DNA from: Bacteroidales bacterium UBA1187
GTDB taxonomy: Bacteria; Bacteroidota; Bacteroidia; Bacteroidales; Paludibacteraceae
NCBI GenBank assembly: GCA_002309835.1
Contig: DBYL01000015.1
Coordinates: 1 to 26,360 of the forward strand
Direction of reading: 5' to 3'
Length of the DNA: 26,360 bases
Positions 1 through 8,101 of this stretch are shown one piece after another; the stretch's first letter is position 1; each line of letters starts with the position of its first letter. Made by a program: the position numbers and the translations under genes. The notes under the pieces were generated by a model. It did not search any database and was not told the origin of the DNA. It worked only from the letters and a program-made list of their open reading frames with translations.

Positions 1-14
1 ATGGGTTCCATAGT

Positions 15-1061
15 TTATGCTTTCATAAACGGCAGAGATGCCGCTTGTTGATATGTTAATTCGACCAGCTCGTTGTTCTCGCTGGTATGTCCGTTAAGGA
101 TGTCGAATAGTTTCAATAGTCCGTTCTTGCCACCTCCCTGACGGAGCGTAGCTACAATGCAGATATTCTGCAATCCGACGGCAGAAGAGATGATATCGAG
201 GTCGGTGTTACCCAACTGATGGCGGGCCAAGGCGTACGCATCTTCCTCGTATTGGTTACGCAGCCGCGCCACGTCGCCTAAGGAGTTGCATCCTAACTCT
301 TTGAGCACACCCAAATAACGGATCAAAGGCACTTCCTGTATCTCCGCCTGATTGATCGCCGCGATACGGCGGTTGAGTTTCTCAAACGGCCGTACATTCA
401 GGTAACTGCGGAAGGTATCGCCATCCAGCAGCACATCATCTAATTGGCCGTTTTGCACCAATTGCTGTACGCGTCGACGATAGTCATTGATCTCCGTGCG
501 GATACGACTGAACTCATCGTCCGCCATCTCTAAGACACCGGCTAACATATTCATGCGGCGCAAGTACTCACGCGGAATCTCCACGCCGGACTTATATCCC
601 GTATCATGATTGATAGCCGCCCAGGCGTGCTGGAGCGTGGTACGCAGTTGCAGTTCAAACCGGTAGTCATACCCCGGCAGACGGCACACATAATGCAACG
701 AGTTATAGCCGAAGCTATCCAACTGGTGCAACTTACGTTTGTCCACCGAGTTCGTCCAGTCGATCTCGAAAAGCTGCTCGGCCATCGCGGCGATGCGGTC
801 TACATCATCGGTGTAGAACGTGATGATACGCGCGCCGACGATATCGGTGATATCACTCAGCGTAGCGTACTTAGCGCCCTTCAGCGCCAATTTGCCAAGA
901 AGACTCTCTTCGGTCTTGACACGCGCCTCAACAGCCGTGACGATAATACCGTTACGATCCAGCGCTTCGCGCAGTTTCGCCACCACCTCCGATTGCATCT
1001 TCTCGAAGATAGGCCGCGCCTCGCGATACTCCTCTACGATGAATTCGCTATGCAGATCCAT
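15..1061 (-). CDS. RelA/SpoT-domain (p)ppGpp synthetase, small-alarmone-synthetase type with C-terminal extension
   Basis: Predicted cytoplasmic alarmone synthetase that transfers pyrophosphate from ATP to GDP or GTP. The 348-residue protein opens directly with the synthetase fold; I see no HD hydrolase domain before it and no TGS/ACT tail after it. Visible motifs are RVKTEESLLGK (residues 47-57, the RxKxxxSxxxK substrate loop), DITDIVGARI (70-79), FGYNSLHY (117-124) and ELQLRT (136-141, carrying the catalytic Glu), followed by HAWAAINHD. The synthetase core ends near residue 200, and the remaining ~150 residues are an extension I do not recognise. It is longer than RelQ/RelP proteins, which are about 210-260 residues. 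It is the last gene of a three-gene operon: its ATG follows the STAS stop by one base (TGATATG). The catalytic residues look intact, so activity is likely. Whether the product is ppGpp, pGpp or another pyrophosphorylated nucleotide cannot be read from the sequence. Confidence 0.88.
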   Translation of the reverse strand: MDLHSEFIVEEYREARPIFEKMQSEVVAKLREALDRNGIIVTAVEARVKTEESLLGKLALKGAKYATLSDITDIVGARIITFYTDDVDRIAAMAEQLFEIDWTNSVDKRKLHQLDSFGYNSLHYVCRLPGYDYRFELQLRTTLQHAWAAINHDTGYKSGVEIPREYLRRMNMLAGVLEMADDEFSRIRTEINDYRRRVQQLVQNGQLDDVLLDGDTFRSYLNVRPFEKLNRRIAAINQAEIQEVPLIRYLGVLKELGCNSLGDVARLRNQYEEDAYALARHQLGNTDLDIISSAVGLQNICIVATLRQGGGKNGLLKLFDILNGHTSENNELVELTYQQAASLPFMKA

Positions 1062-1062
1062 A

Positions 1063-1365
1063 TCAGATGATGTCGAAGAGGCTGATGAAACCGGTCATCA
1101 TGAATACTTGACGGATGTCGGCGTTGATCGCACGTACCTGCAACTTACCACCTTTGGCAGCAGACTCTTTGCGCAGGGAGAGGAACAGACGCAGACCCGA
1201 TGAAGAGATGTACTCGAGTTGCGAGCAGTCGAGGATAATGTGTTTGGAAGCTTGCTCAGCGAGCGTTTGGAAATCCGGTGCTATTTCTACAGCAGCCGCG
1301 GTGTCCAGCCTTCCGGAGAGTTGCGCAACGAGTTGCTCACCCTCGTTTACGAGATTTACTTTCAT
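1063..1365 (-). CDS. STAS-domain anti-sigma factor antagonist (SpoIIAA/RsbV-like)
   Basis: A 100-residue single-domain STAS protein, the usual size of SpoIIAA/RsbV. In this family the dephosphorylated form binds an anti-sigma kinase and releases its target; phosphorylation of a conserved Ser switches it off. The switch motif is visible as LDCSQLEYISSSGLRLFLS (residues 45-63). Ser55 aligns with the phosphorylated Ser of SpoIIAA, although the usual preceding Asp is Ser here. Its ATG lies two bases after the stop of the upstream phosphatase/kinase-like gene (TAAATATG), so translation is probably coupled. Context makes it the probable substrate of both the phosphatase and the ATPase domains of the upstream protein. 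No sigma factor is encoded in the window, so the downstream partner is unknown. Confidence 0.9.
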   Translation of the reverse strand: MKVNLVNEGEQLVAQLSGRLDTAAAVEIAPDFQTLAEQASKHIILDCSQLEYISSSGLRLFLSLRKESAAKGGKLQVRAINADIRQVFMMTGFISLFDII

Positions 1366-1367
1366 AT

Positions 1368-3404
1368 TTATAGTTGTTTTGTTAATGTCAGGATATTCTT
1401 GTTATCTTTGCGTTCATACCGGATGTCATCCATGATCTGACGCACGAGGAAGATACCCAGACCGCCTATCGGTCGCTCTTCCGCACTCTGCGTCACATCA
1501 GGATCGGCCTGCTGCGTCGGGTCGAACGGGATACCGCTATCGGTGATGGTGAACACCAGCCTGTCGGACTTGACACACTCTACGAGTACCTGTCCGCTCT
1601 TACCCGGGTACGCATACAGCATGACGTTGCTCACCGCCTCCTCGAGCGCAAGGTTAATCGGCATGTTCAGTTCCTCCGGCATACCAATCATCTCTATCCA
1701 CTCCGCAAGCGTAGGTATCTGCTGGATATCATTGCGCATGACAAGCGAGAAATGGTCCTCAGAGGTATGCGACGGACGCAAGAGACGGATAGCGAACATT
1801 GTCAGGTCATCGCTCTGCTCGGCTTCGCCGACAAAGGTCTTCACGGCCTGACGCATATCTTCGATGATCTGCTGTGTACTGCGCTCGCGACTAATTGCCA
1901 GTTGCTCCAGCATGCGTTGTTCACCGAACTGCTCATGACGCTCGTTCTCAGCCTCGTTCAGTCCGTCCGTATAGAGGAAAAGCGTCTCACCAATCTCCAG
2001 TTTCGCTTCCTGCTCCTGGAATTCATATCCGGCCATCACGCCCAGCGGAAGGTTCGGGATCACCGTCAACGGCACAGGTGCGTTATGGCCCGCATTGCAG
2101 TATTTGAGATCTCCTGAAGCGAGGTCTAACACACCGAGGAACAGGGTCACGAACATATTCTCGTCGTTACCCTCTCCACTAAGCGCGTTATTCATCTGCG
2201 TCACTATCTGTGCAGGGCTATCCAGATACGAAGTGAAGCTATGGAAGAGCGAACGCGTCATGGCCATCACCAGCGAGGCTGGCACACCCTTACCACTCAC
2301 ATCGGCGATACAGAAGAAGAGTTTGTTCTCGCGGATATAGAAGTCAAACAGGTCACCGCCTACCTCTTTAGCAGGGATAACCTCGCCGTAGGCGCTGAGG
2401 TTTGGATAGTCCGGGAACGGCGGGAAACGCGTCGGCAGCATAGCCATCTGAATCTTTCGCGCGATATTGAGTTCGTTCTCGATACTCCGGTTACGCGCCG
2501 TCGATTCGATAAGACGCTTGTTACTGCGTCCGGCGTACCAGACGATAAGAATCAACATCGCCAGACCGATGATCATCAGTATACCGACGATACGACCGAT
2601 ATGATTGAGGTCACGGAAGAGTTCCTCCTCGGGGATGATGATCTCCATGTGCCATCCTGTAGCATCTACCTCCTCTTGGAAGATATTGTATTTCTTTCCA
2701 GCTACGGTATCCGGCACCGGCACGATCTCTACACCCGAACTGGAGCGGATGGAATAGTAACTATTCGGATAGACCTGCAGATAATCCGAGAGATTCTTAA
2801 GCTCCCCCAGCGACATGTCAATACAAACGACTGCCACGACCTTACCTTGCCTGTCGCGCACCGGGTAGGAACAGCTCACTACAATCGTCTGCGAACCCGA
2901 GTCATCAAGATAGGGCTCGCACCACCAGCAGCTATCGTGCACAAAACCATTCTGCCACCACTCCATCTGAGTATAGTCATGGTCCTTGCTACCTATCTGA
3001 CGCGTGTAGATGCTATCCTCAGAGAAGCGACTGCTGCAGGCCTCGAAATACTTACCGCGCTGCGGGAAATAATCCGGAATAAACGCCACGGCCATCGAGG
3101 TGTTCGCAGTCAACGTACTTACCGCCAGCCGCGTAGCCGAGAAGATCGAATCCGGCTGGTCGATATGTCTCTCCGCCAGCAACGCCAGCGCTTTAGCCGC
3201 CGTCTCCATCTCAATAGCATGTACATCAATCTCCAACTCCGCCTTGCGCAACTCTGTCCGCGCGCGCTGCTCTGCCTCATGACGGATGGCATTGCGGCTG
3301 GTGAAATACATGATGCAGGAGATAGCCTCCAGCGCAGCAGCAGCCACAAGGACTATCCACAGTCCTCCGCGGTTGGCTCCTGTTTGTCGGGACGATTGTT
3401 TCAT
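1368..3404 (-). CDS. Membrane sensor with Cache-like, SpoIIE/PP2C phosphatase and RsbW-like HATPase domains
   Basis: A 678-residue partner-switching regulator. Order: cytoplasmic N-terminus, TM1 about residues 16-35, extracytoplasmic Cache-like sensor about 40-265 (with paired Trp and Cys residues near 149-162), TM2 about 268-291, short linker, SpoIIE-type PP2C phosphatase about 320-540, and histidine-kinase-like ATPase about 555-675. Phosphatase metal ligands are visible in GGDLFDF (349-355), ADVSGKG (367-373), YTDG (478-481) and SDDLT (531-535). ATPase boxes are ALEEAVSNVMLYAYP (N box, 586-600), ITDSGIPFD (620-628) and GGLGIFLVRQIMDDI (647-661). It therefore seems to carry an RsbU-like phosphatase and an RsbW/SpoIIAB-like kinase in one chain, both expected to act on the STAS protein encoded next. 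It is the first gene of the operon and has a good promoter at 3452-3483. The ligand of the sensor domain cannot be predicted. Confidence 0.9.
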   Translation of the reverse strand: MKQSSRQTGANRGGLWIVLVAAAALEAISCIMYFTSRNAIRHEAEQRARTELRKAELEIDVHAIEMETAAKALALLAERHIDQPDSIFSATRLAVSTLTANTSMAVAFIPDYFPQRGKYFEACSSRFSEDSIYTRQIGSKDHDYTQMEWWQNGFVHDSCWWCEPYLDDSGSQTIVVSCSYPVRDRQGKVVAVVCIDMSLGELKNLSDYLQVYPNSYYSIRSSSGVEIVPVPDTVAGKKYNIFQEEVDATGWHMEIIIPEEELFRDLNHIGRIVGILMIIGLAMLILIVWYAGRSNKRLIESTARNRSIENELNIARKIQMAMLPTRFPPFPDYPNLSAYGEVIPAKEVGGDLFDFYIRENKLFFCIADVSGKGVPASLVMAMTRSLFHSFTSYLDSPAQIVTQMNNALSGEGNDENMFVTLFLGVLDLASGDLKYCNAGHNAPVPLTVIPNLPLGVMAGYEFQEQEAKLEIGETLFLYTDGLNEAENERHEQFGEQRMLEQLAISRERSTQQIIEDMRQAVKTFVGEAEQSDDLTMFAIRLLRPSHTSEDHFSLVMRNDIQQIPTLAEWIEMIGMPEELNMPINLALEEAVSNVMLYAYPGKSGQVLVECVKSDRLVFTITDSGIPFDPTQQADPDVTQSAEERPIGGLGIFLVRQIMDDIRYERKDNKNILTLTKQL

Positions 3405-3451
3405 TGAATGATGATTTGGTTAGTCGATTAAGCTTTGCACACAAAAGTGCG

Positions 3452-3483
3452 CAAAGTTACAACTTTTTTTTTACATATGCAAA
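3452..3483 (-). promoter_or_regulatory. Bacteroidota-type promoter for the partner-switching/alarmone operon
   Basis: On the minus strand a -33 TTTG (plus 3480-3483) is followed after 20 bp by TAACTTTG (plus 3452-3459), a full match to TAnnTTTG. The predicted transcript begins roughly 40 bases upstream of the ATG at 3404. The spacer contains a run of nine A, as in other promoters of this window. Confidence 0.75.
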
Positions 3484-3502
3484 TATTTGTATATTTTTGC
3501 AC

Positions 3503-3536
3503 GAAAAAAAATCGCCACCGTTGAGAGTGACGATTT
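3503..3536 (-). terminator. Rho-independent terminator after the RND-OMF efflux gene
   Basis: On the minus strand AATCGTCAC and GTGGCGATT form a nine-base-pair stem with one G-U pair and a loop of about eight bases, followed by a run of T. It starts about 20 bases after the efflux gene stop codon and lies just before the promoter of the next operon, so it should separate the two transcripts. Confidence 0.8.
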
Positions 3537-3556
3537 CTTTATTAGCGATATGCTCC

Positions 3557-6500
3557 TTACTTCGTGGCACCGCCGAGGGCGATGTAGAGGGTGATGAGGG
3601 CACGGGAACCATCGTATAGGTTCGCTGCTTCGTTCATCTGCGCAGAGAGAAGTGTCTCTTGCGCCGTGAGGACCTCAAGGTAGTTCGCCTTACCGGCGTC
3701 CATCAACTCGTGGGTGCCGGCATACGCATCGGTCAGCACTTCAACTTGACGTTTATACAATACATCTTTCTCCTTCGCCGCTTGGCAATCCGCGAGGGCC
3801 TCGTTAACCTGGTTACCTGCATTGATCACCGTCTGCACATATTTCTGCTGCATATCCTCTTGCGAGAGCTTACTGATCTTGAGTTGCGCCACCAGTCGAC
3901 CTTGCGCAAAGATCGGTTGAGTGAGTGACGCTAAGGCATTGAAGAGCAATGCGCCCGGGTTAGCAATCAGACCGTTGTTATTCCCCCATCCGAGGACGCC
4001 CTGTAACGAGATCTTCGGGAAGAACGCCGAACGGGCTGCGTTGGTATTATAGAACGCTTCGGCAAGTGCTTGGTCAGCAATCTTGATGTCCGGTCGGTTC
4101 TCTAACAGTTGTGCCGGCACACCGGTGCTGACGCTCTCCGGCAATGCGAAATCACTCCAGGCATTGCGTTCGATAGTCTGCGGGGGGATGCACAGCAGAC
4201 GGCAGATACTATTCTCCGTGCTACGGATATCACGCATCACCTCGATAATCTGGTGCTTCACGTTCAGATACGAGTTCTCCATCTGGTTGACGGCCGTGGA
4301 GTACGACTTACCGTTCTCAAAGAGGGCGCGTTGCGTCTCCAGCGAGATATTCCATAGGCTATCCGTATGAATGAGAATCTCCAACTGACGGTCAAGCAGT
4401 TGCAGCGTGAAATACTGCTGCGCGACGGTAGAGATAAGGTTCGCCTGCACGGCCTGCTGACGATATTCGGCTTGCGCAACGATAGCTTTGGACTTACGTA
4501 CTTGATTGAGGTTCGCTCCAAAAAGATCGAGGTCCCAATTCATCTGGAGCGGTGCGTTATAGGTGTGCGTCCACGCCTCCGTACTGTTATTCCAGCCCCA
4601 TGCGCCTTGCGGAGCGAGGGTGAACGAAGGCAGGTAGCCGAGTTTAGCGGCTTTGAGCGAAGCCTGCGACTGCTCGATAGCAATACGCGCCGAGTTGAGG
4701 TCGGTATTGCGCTCTAAGGCTTTCTCAATAAGGCTCTGCAACTGCGGATCGGTGAACACTTCGCGCCACGAGAGCGTAGCTATCGAACTGTCCGCTTGCG
4801 CCGTCGTCACATCTTCCGTCATGCCATAGAGATTGCTATCCACCTCGCTCTGCGATTTATATTTGCCATAAATTCCGCAGGAAGTAAAAAGTAAAGAGCT
4901 TATAGCCATGAGAACGATTATCATCGGAGTCCCTTTCACCTTTAGCCTTTCACCTTTCACCTCGCATCCCTGGAAGCGTTCATGCAAGGTCTGGAAGACG
5001 ATGAAGAAGGCGGGAACCACGAACAGCAGCGCCAATGTACCAACGGCCATACCGGCAGTGACGCCAAGGGCGAGAACGCGGTTACCATTCGCACCCGCAC
5101 CACCGGCGATGATGAGCGGAATCATACCGGCAATCATCGTTACGACAGTCATCAGAATAGGACGCAGACGTTCCTCGCACGCAGCAAACGCGGCATCGCG
5201 GATAGACATGCCTTGCGCACGGCGTTCCTGCGCGAACTCAGTGATCAGAATAGCCGTCTTGGCCAGCAAACCGATCAGCATGATCACACCCGTCTGCAGA
5301 TAGATATTATTCTCCATTCCCGGTATATGCTTCAGCGATACCAGCCAAGTCACGCCGAACGAACCCATCAGACCGAAAGGTACGCTGAGCAGTACGGCCC
5401 ACGGCGTGAACCAACTGTTATACAACGACGCGAGGATCAGATAGATAAGGATCACGCAGACGAGATAGATGAGAGCCGTAGCATTGCTGCCGGCTGTCTC
5501 CTCTACCTCACGCGACATACCGCCGTATTCGTAGCTGTAGCCGGCGGGCATTGTCTGTTTGAATACCTCGGCGATCGCCTCGTGCGCATCTCCCTCCGAG
5601 AATCCGCTTGCGGCCATCACACCGCAGGTGATACTCTGGTACAGGTTAAAATGCTCCACAGAAGCCGAACCGACGATCTCTTTGAGGGTTACAAACTCGG
5701 ATATAGGCGCCATCTTACCGCCGCCAACGCGCACGAAGATATTGTGCAGTGCCGAGGGGTCAAGACGGTATTCGGGAGCCGCATTGGCCATGATACGATA
5801 GACCTTACCGAACTGGTTGAAGTTACCCACATACGCACCACCGCAGTACGAACCGAGTGTATTCAGCACAGCGGCGGGAGTCACACCGGCACGGTTGCAT
5901 TGCGCAGCGTCAACGCTCACTTCGTATTTGGGGAAACGCTCGGAGTACGTACTCATTGCCAGCATGATCTCCGGGCGCTCATTCAGTTTGGCAACGAACC
6001 GGTTGGCATCGTCATTGAACTCCGACATCGGACGGTCTTGCGTATCCTGCAGCACGAGATTGACCGAGTTGCTGGCTCCGTATCCCGGTACCTGAGGCAT
6101 CTGGAACGGGATGACAACCGCATTCTTGATCTCCTGACAATCCATCGCAAAACGGCCATACACCAGTTCGATGATATGATTCATACCGGGACGATCATCC
6201 CAGTTCTTGAGGCGGATAATAAGGGTGGCGTAACTGCTGGCCGAACTATTGGACATCATACCATAGCCGTTCACCACAGCATAGCTCTCCAACTCGGGGA
6301 TTTTCTTTATTTTCTCCTCCACCTTGCTCACGATCTCTTCGGTCTCATGGAGCGTACATCCTTCCGGCGCACGCACTTCGGCAAAGAAGACACCCTGGTC
6401 CTCTTGCGGCACGAGACCCGACGGCAGACCCTTCATCGCGAATACCAAAAGCACGGCTGCCACGGCCAACAGTCCCCATGCCAACCAGGAGCGCTTGATG

Positions 6501-8098
6501 AACTTCTGCACACCGCTTCTGTACTTGTCGGCGATGGCGTTGTAGCTCACCGTATAGGCGCGTTTGACGTAGTAATTGAGGCTTTTCTTGTTGTCATCGT
6601 CCGGGTCGAAACGCATCATCAGCGCGCAGAGGGCAGGACAGAGTACCAGCGCCGAGACGCAAGATAGACCGACGGCCGAAGCCAGCGTCACACCAAACTG
6701 GAGGAAGAAAGATCCAGATGTACCGGGCATGAAAGCCACAGGGATGAACACCGCCATGAAGACGAGTGTACACGAAACGACGGCTACCGACACTTCACTC
6801 ATCGCCTGCCGCGTGGCTTCCTTCGCATCGGTGATGCCGTTCTCCATCTTCGCCATCACCGCTTCGACGACGACGATGGCATCATCGACGACGGTACCGA
6901 TAGCGAGCACGAGCGCGAAGAGTGTGAGGATATTAAGCGAGAAACCGGCCAGTTTGACGATAGCGAAAGTACCGAGCAACGAAACGATGATCGAGATGGA
7001 CGGGATGACCGTTGCCTTGAAGTTCTGCAGGAAGAAATAAACGACCAAAATAACGAGGATGATCGCGATGACCAGTGTCTCCACCACATTGTGGATAGCG
7101 GCAAACAGGAAGTCGTCGGATGTCTGCAGTATCTCAAACTCCAAGCCCGCGGGCATGGTCGGTTTGAGGTCCTCGTACAACTGATGAATACGGGCATTGA
7201 CCTCCGTAGCGTTGGCGCCCGGTGCCTGGAATACCATGAACAACGTACCCGGTTTTCCGTCGATATTGGAGGTGAAGTTATAACTCACCGCACCAATCTC
7301 CACGTCTGCCACGTCACTCAGATGCAGCATATGACCGCCGTTGGCCGTGCGCAGCACGATATCATTGAATTCCTCTACGGTCTTGAGTGTACCTTTGTAC
7401 TCCATCGAATACTGGTACGCGTTCTCCGACCGTTCGCCCAACGAACCCGTAGCAGCTACGAAACTCTGCCCGCCGATAGCAGCAAACACATCGTTCGGCT
7501 CCAGGCCGTACTGCGCCATCACATCCGGTTTAAGCCATATACGCAGCGCGTACGTGTTACCTAATGACATCACGTCACCCACGCCCGTGATACGCATCAG
7601 ACGCGGCTTGATATTGATGTCGATATAGTTGGAGATGAAATCTGCATCATACTTGCCGTCGGTCGATTTGAGTGCACCGATATGCAGGATATTGTTCTGC
7701 TGCTTCATCACCTGCACACCCACTTTGGTCACTTCGGCAGGCAGCAATGCCGTTGCCTTGCTCACACGGTTCTGCACGTTCACGGCCGCCAGATCCGGAT
7801 CGATGCCCTGATTGAAATACACCTGAATGGACACATCTCCCGAGGCGGATGCCGACGATGTGATATAGGTCATACCCGGCACACCGTTGATACTCTCCTC
7901 CAGCGGTTGTACCACCGATTTCATGATCGTGTTGGCGTCTGCACCGGTGTACGAAGTGGATACACGAACCGTCGGAGGCGCGATGTCCGGATACTGCTCA
8001 ATAGGCAGTGTGGTGATGCTGATAAAGCCCACTAACATGATGACAATCGATATCGCGCATGCCATCACGTATTTATTGATGAAAATATTGCCTTTCAT
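3557..8098 (-). CDS. RND (AcrB/HAE1-type) efflux pump fused in frame to a NodT-type outer-membrane factor lipoprotein
   Basis: One uninterrupted 1513-residue frame. Residues 1 to about 1045 are a full-length HAE1-type RND pump: N-terminal MKGNIFINKYVMACAISI, proton-relay GTVVDDAIVVVEAV with Asp405-Asp406 in TM4, and GLLAKTAIL with Lys947 in TM10, the counterparts of AcrB D407/D408/K940. It ends after the final TM at about HERFQG. A linker of about 13 residues, encoded by a 7-bp tandem repeat, leads into a complete outer-membrane factor of 455 residues starting at Met1059. That part has its own lipoprotein signal (MIIVLMAISSLLFTSCG, Cys1074) and NodT/TolC features such as GYLPSF and DLDLFG. 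Together with the upstream adaptor it would form a whole tripartite pump for hydrophobic compounds; the substrate is unknown. The OMF may be released by signal peptidase II, or started separately at the ATG at 4922-4924, which has AAAGGG a few bases upstream. It follows the adaptor gene by three bases. A read-through caused by assembly error in the repeat should be excluded. Confidence 0.9.
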   Translation of the reverse strand: MKGNIFINKYVMACAISIVIMLVGFISITTLPIEQYPDIAPPTVRVSTSYTGADANTIMKSVVQPLEESINGVPGMTYITSSASASGDVSIQVYFNQGIDPDLAAVNVQNRVSKATALLPAEVTKVGVQVMKQQNNILHIGALKSTDGKYDADFISNYIDINIKPRLMRITGVGDVMSLGNTYALRIWLKPDVMAQYGLEPNDVFAAIGGQSFVAATGSLGERSENAYQYSMEYKGTLKTVEEFNDIVLRTANGGHMLHLSDVADVEIGAVSYNFTSNIDGKPGTLFMVFQAPGANATEVNARIHQLYEDLKPTMPAGLEFEILQTSDDFLFAAIHNVVETLVIAIILVILVVYFFLQNFKATVIPSISIIVSLLGTFAIVKLAGFSLNILTLFALVLAIGTVVDDAIVVVEAVMAKMENGITDAKEATRQAMSEVSVAVVSCTLVFMAVFIPVAFMPGTSGSFFLQFGVTLASAVGLSCVSALVLCPALCALMMRFDPDDDNKKSLNYYVKRAYTVSYNAIADKYRSGVQKFIKRSWLAWGLLAVAAVLLVFAMKGLPSGLVPQEDQGVFFAEVRAPEGCTLHETEEIVSKVEEKIKKIPELESYAVVNGYGMMSNSSASSYATLIIRLKNWDDRPGMNHIIELVYGRFAMDCQEIKNAVVIPFQMPQVPGYGASNSVNLVLQDTQDRPMSEFNDDANRFVAKLNERPEIMLAMSTYSERFPKYEVSVDAAQCNRAGVTPAAVLNTLGSYCGGAYVGNFNQFGKVYRIMANAAPEYRLDPSALHNIFVRVGGGKMAPISEFVTLKEIVGSASVEHFNLYQSITCGVMAASGFSEGDAHEAIAEVFKQTMPAGYSYEYGGMSREVEETAGSNATALIYLVCVILIYLILASLYNSWFTPWAVLLSVPFGLMGSFGVTWLVSLKHIPGMENNIYLQTGVIMLIGLLAKTAILITEFAQERRAQGMSIRDAAFAACEERLRPILMTVVTMIAGMIPLIIAGGAGANGNRVLALGVTAGMAVGTLALLFVVPAFFIVFQTLHERFQGCEVKGERLKVKGTPMIIVLMAISSLLFTSCGIYGKYKSQSEVDSNLYGMTEDVTTAQADSSIATLSWREVFTDPQLQSLIEKALERNTDLNSARIAIEQSQASLKAAKLGYLPSFTLAPQGAWGWNNSTEAWTHTYNAPLQMNWDLDLFGANLNQVRKSKAIVAQAEYRQQAVQANLISTVAQQYFTLQLLDRQLEILIHTDSLWNISLETQRALFENGKSYSTAVNQMENSYLNVKHQIIEVMRDIRSTENSICRLLCIPPQTIERNAWSDFALPESVSTGVPAQLLENRPDIKIADQALAEAFYNTNAARSAFFPKISLQGVLGWGNNNGLIANPGALLFNALASLTQPIFAQGRLVAQLKISKLSQEDMQQKYVQTVINAGNQVNEALADCQAAKEKDVLYKRQVEVLTDAYAGTHELMDAGKANYLEVLTAQETLLSAQMNEAANLYDGSRALITLYIALGGATK
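4931..4962 (-). repeat. Degenerate 7-bp tandem tract at the RND-OMF junction
   Basis: On the minus strand the unit GTGAAAG occurs as GTGAAAG-GTGAAAG-GCTAAAG-GTGAAAG, flanked by further G residues. It encodes EVKGERLKVKG, exactly between the end of the RND pump and the OMF signal peptide. If the third unit were GTGAAAG like the others, the frame would read AGG TGA and stop. Because 7 is not a multiple of 3, gain or loss of a unit would also change frame. Confidence 0.8.
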
Positions 8099-8101
8099 AA
8101 C

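Noticed and set aside
4982..6667. Long plus-strand open frame opposite the RND gene
   Set aside because: It is antisense to a clearly conserved gene, His/Arg-rich with no domain pattern; it is a codon-usage shadow. The same applies to the long plus-strand frame at 2241-3407.
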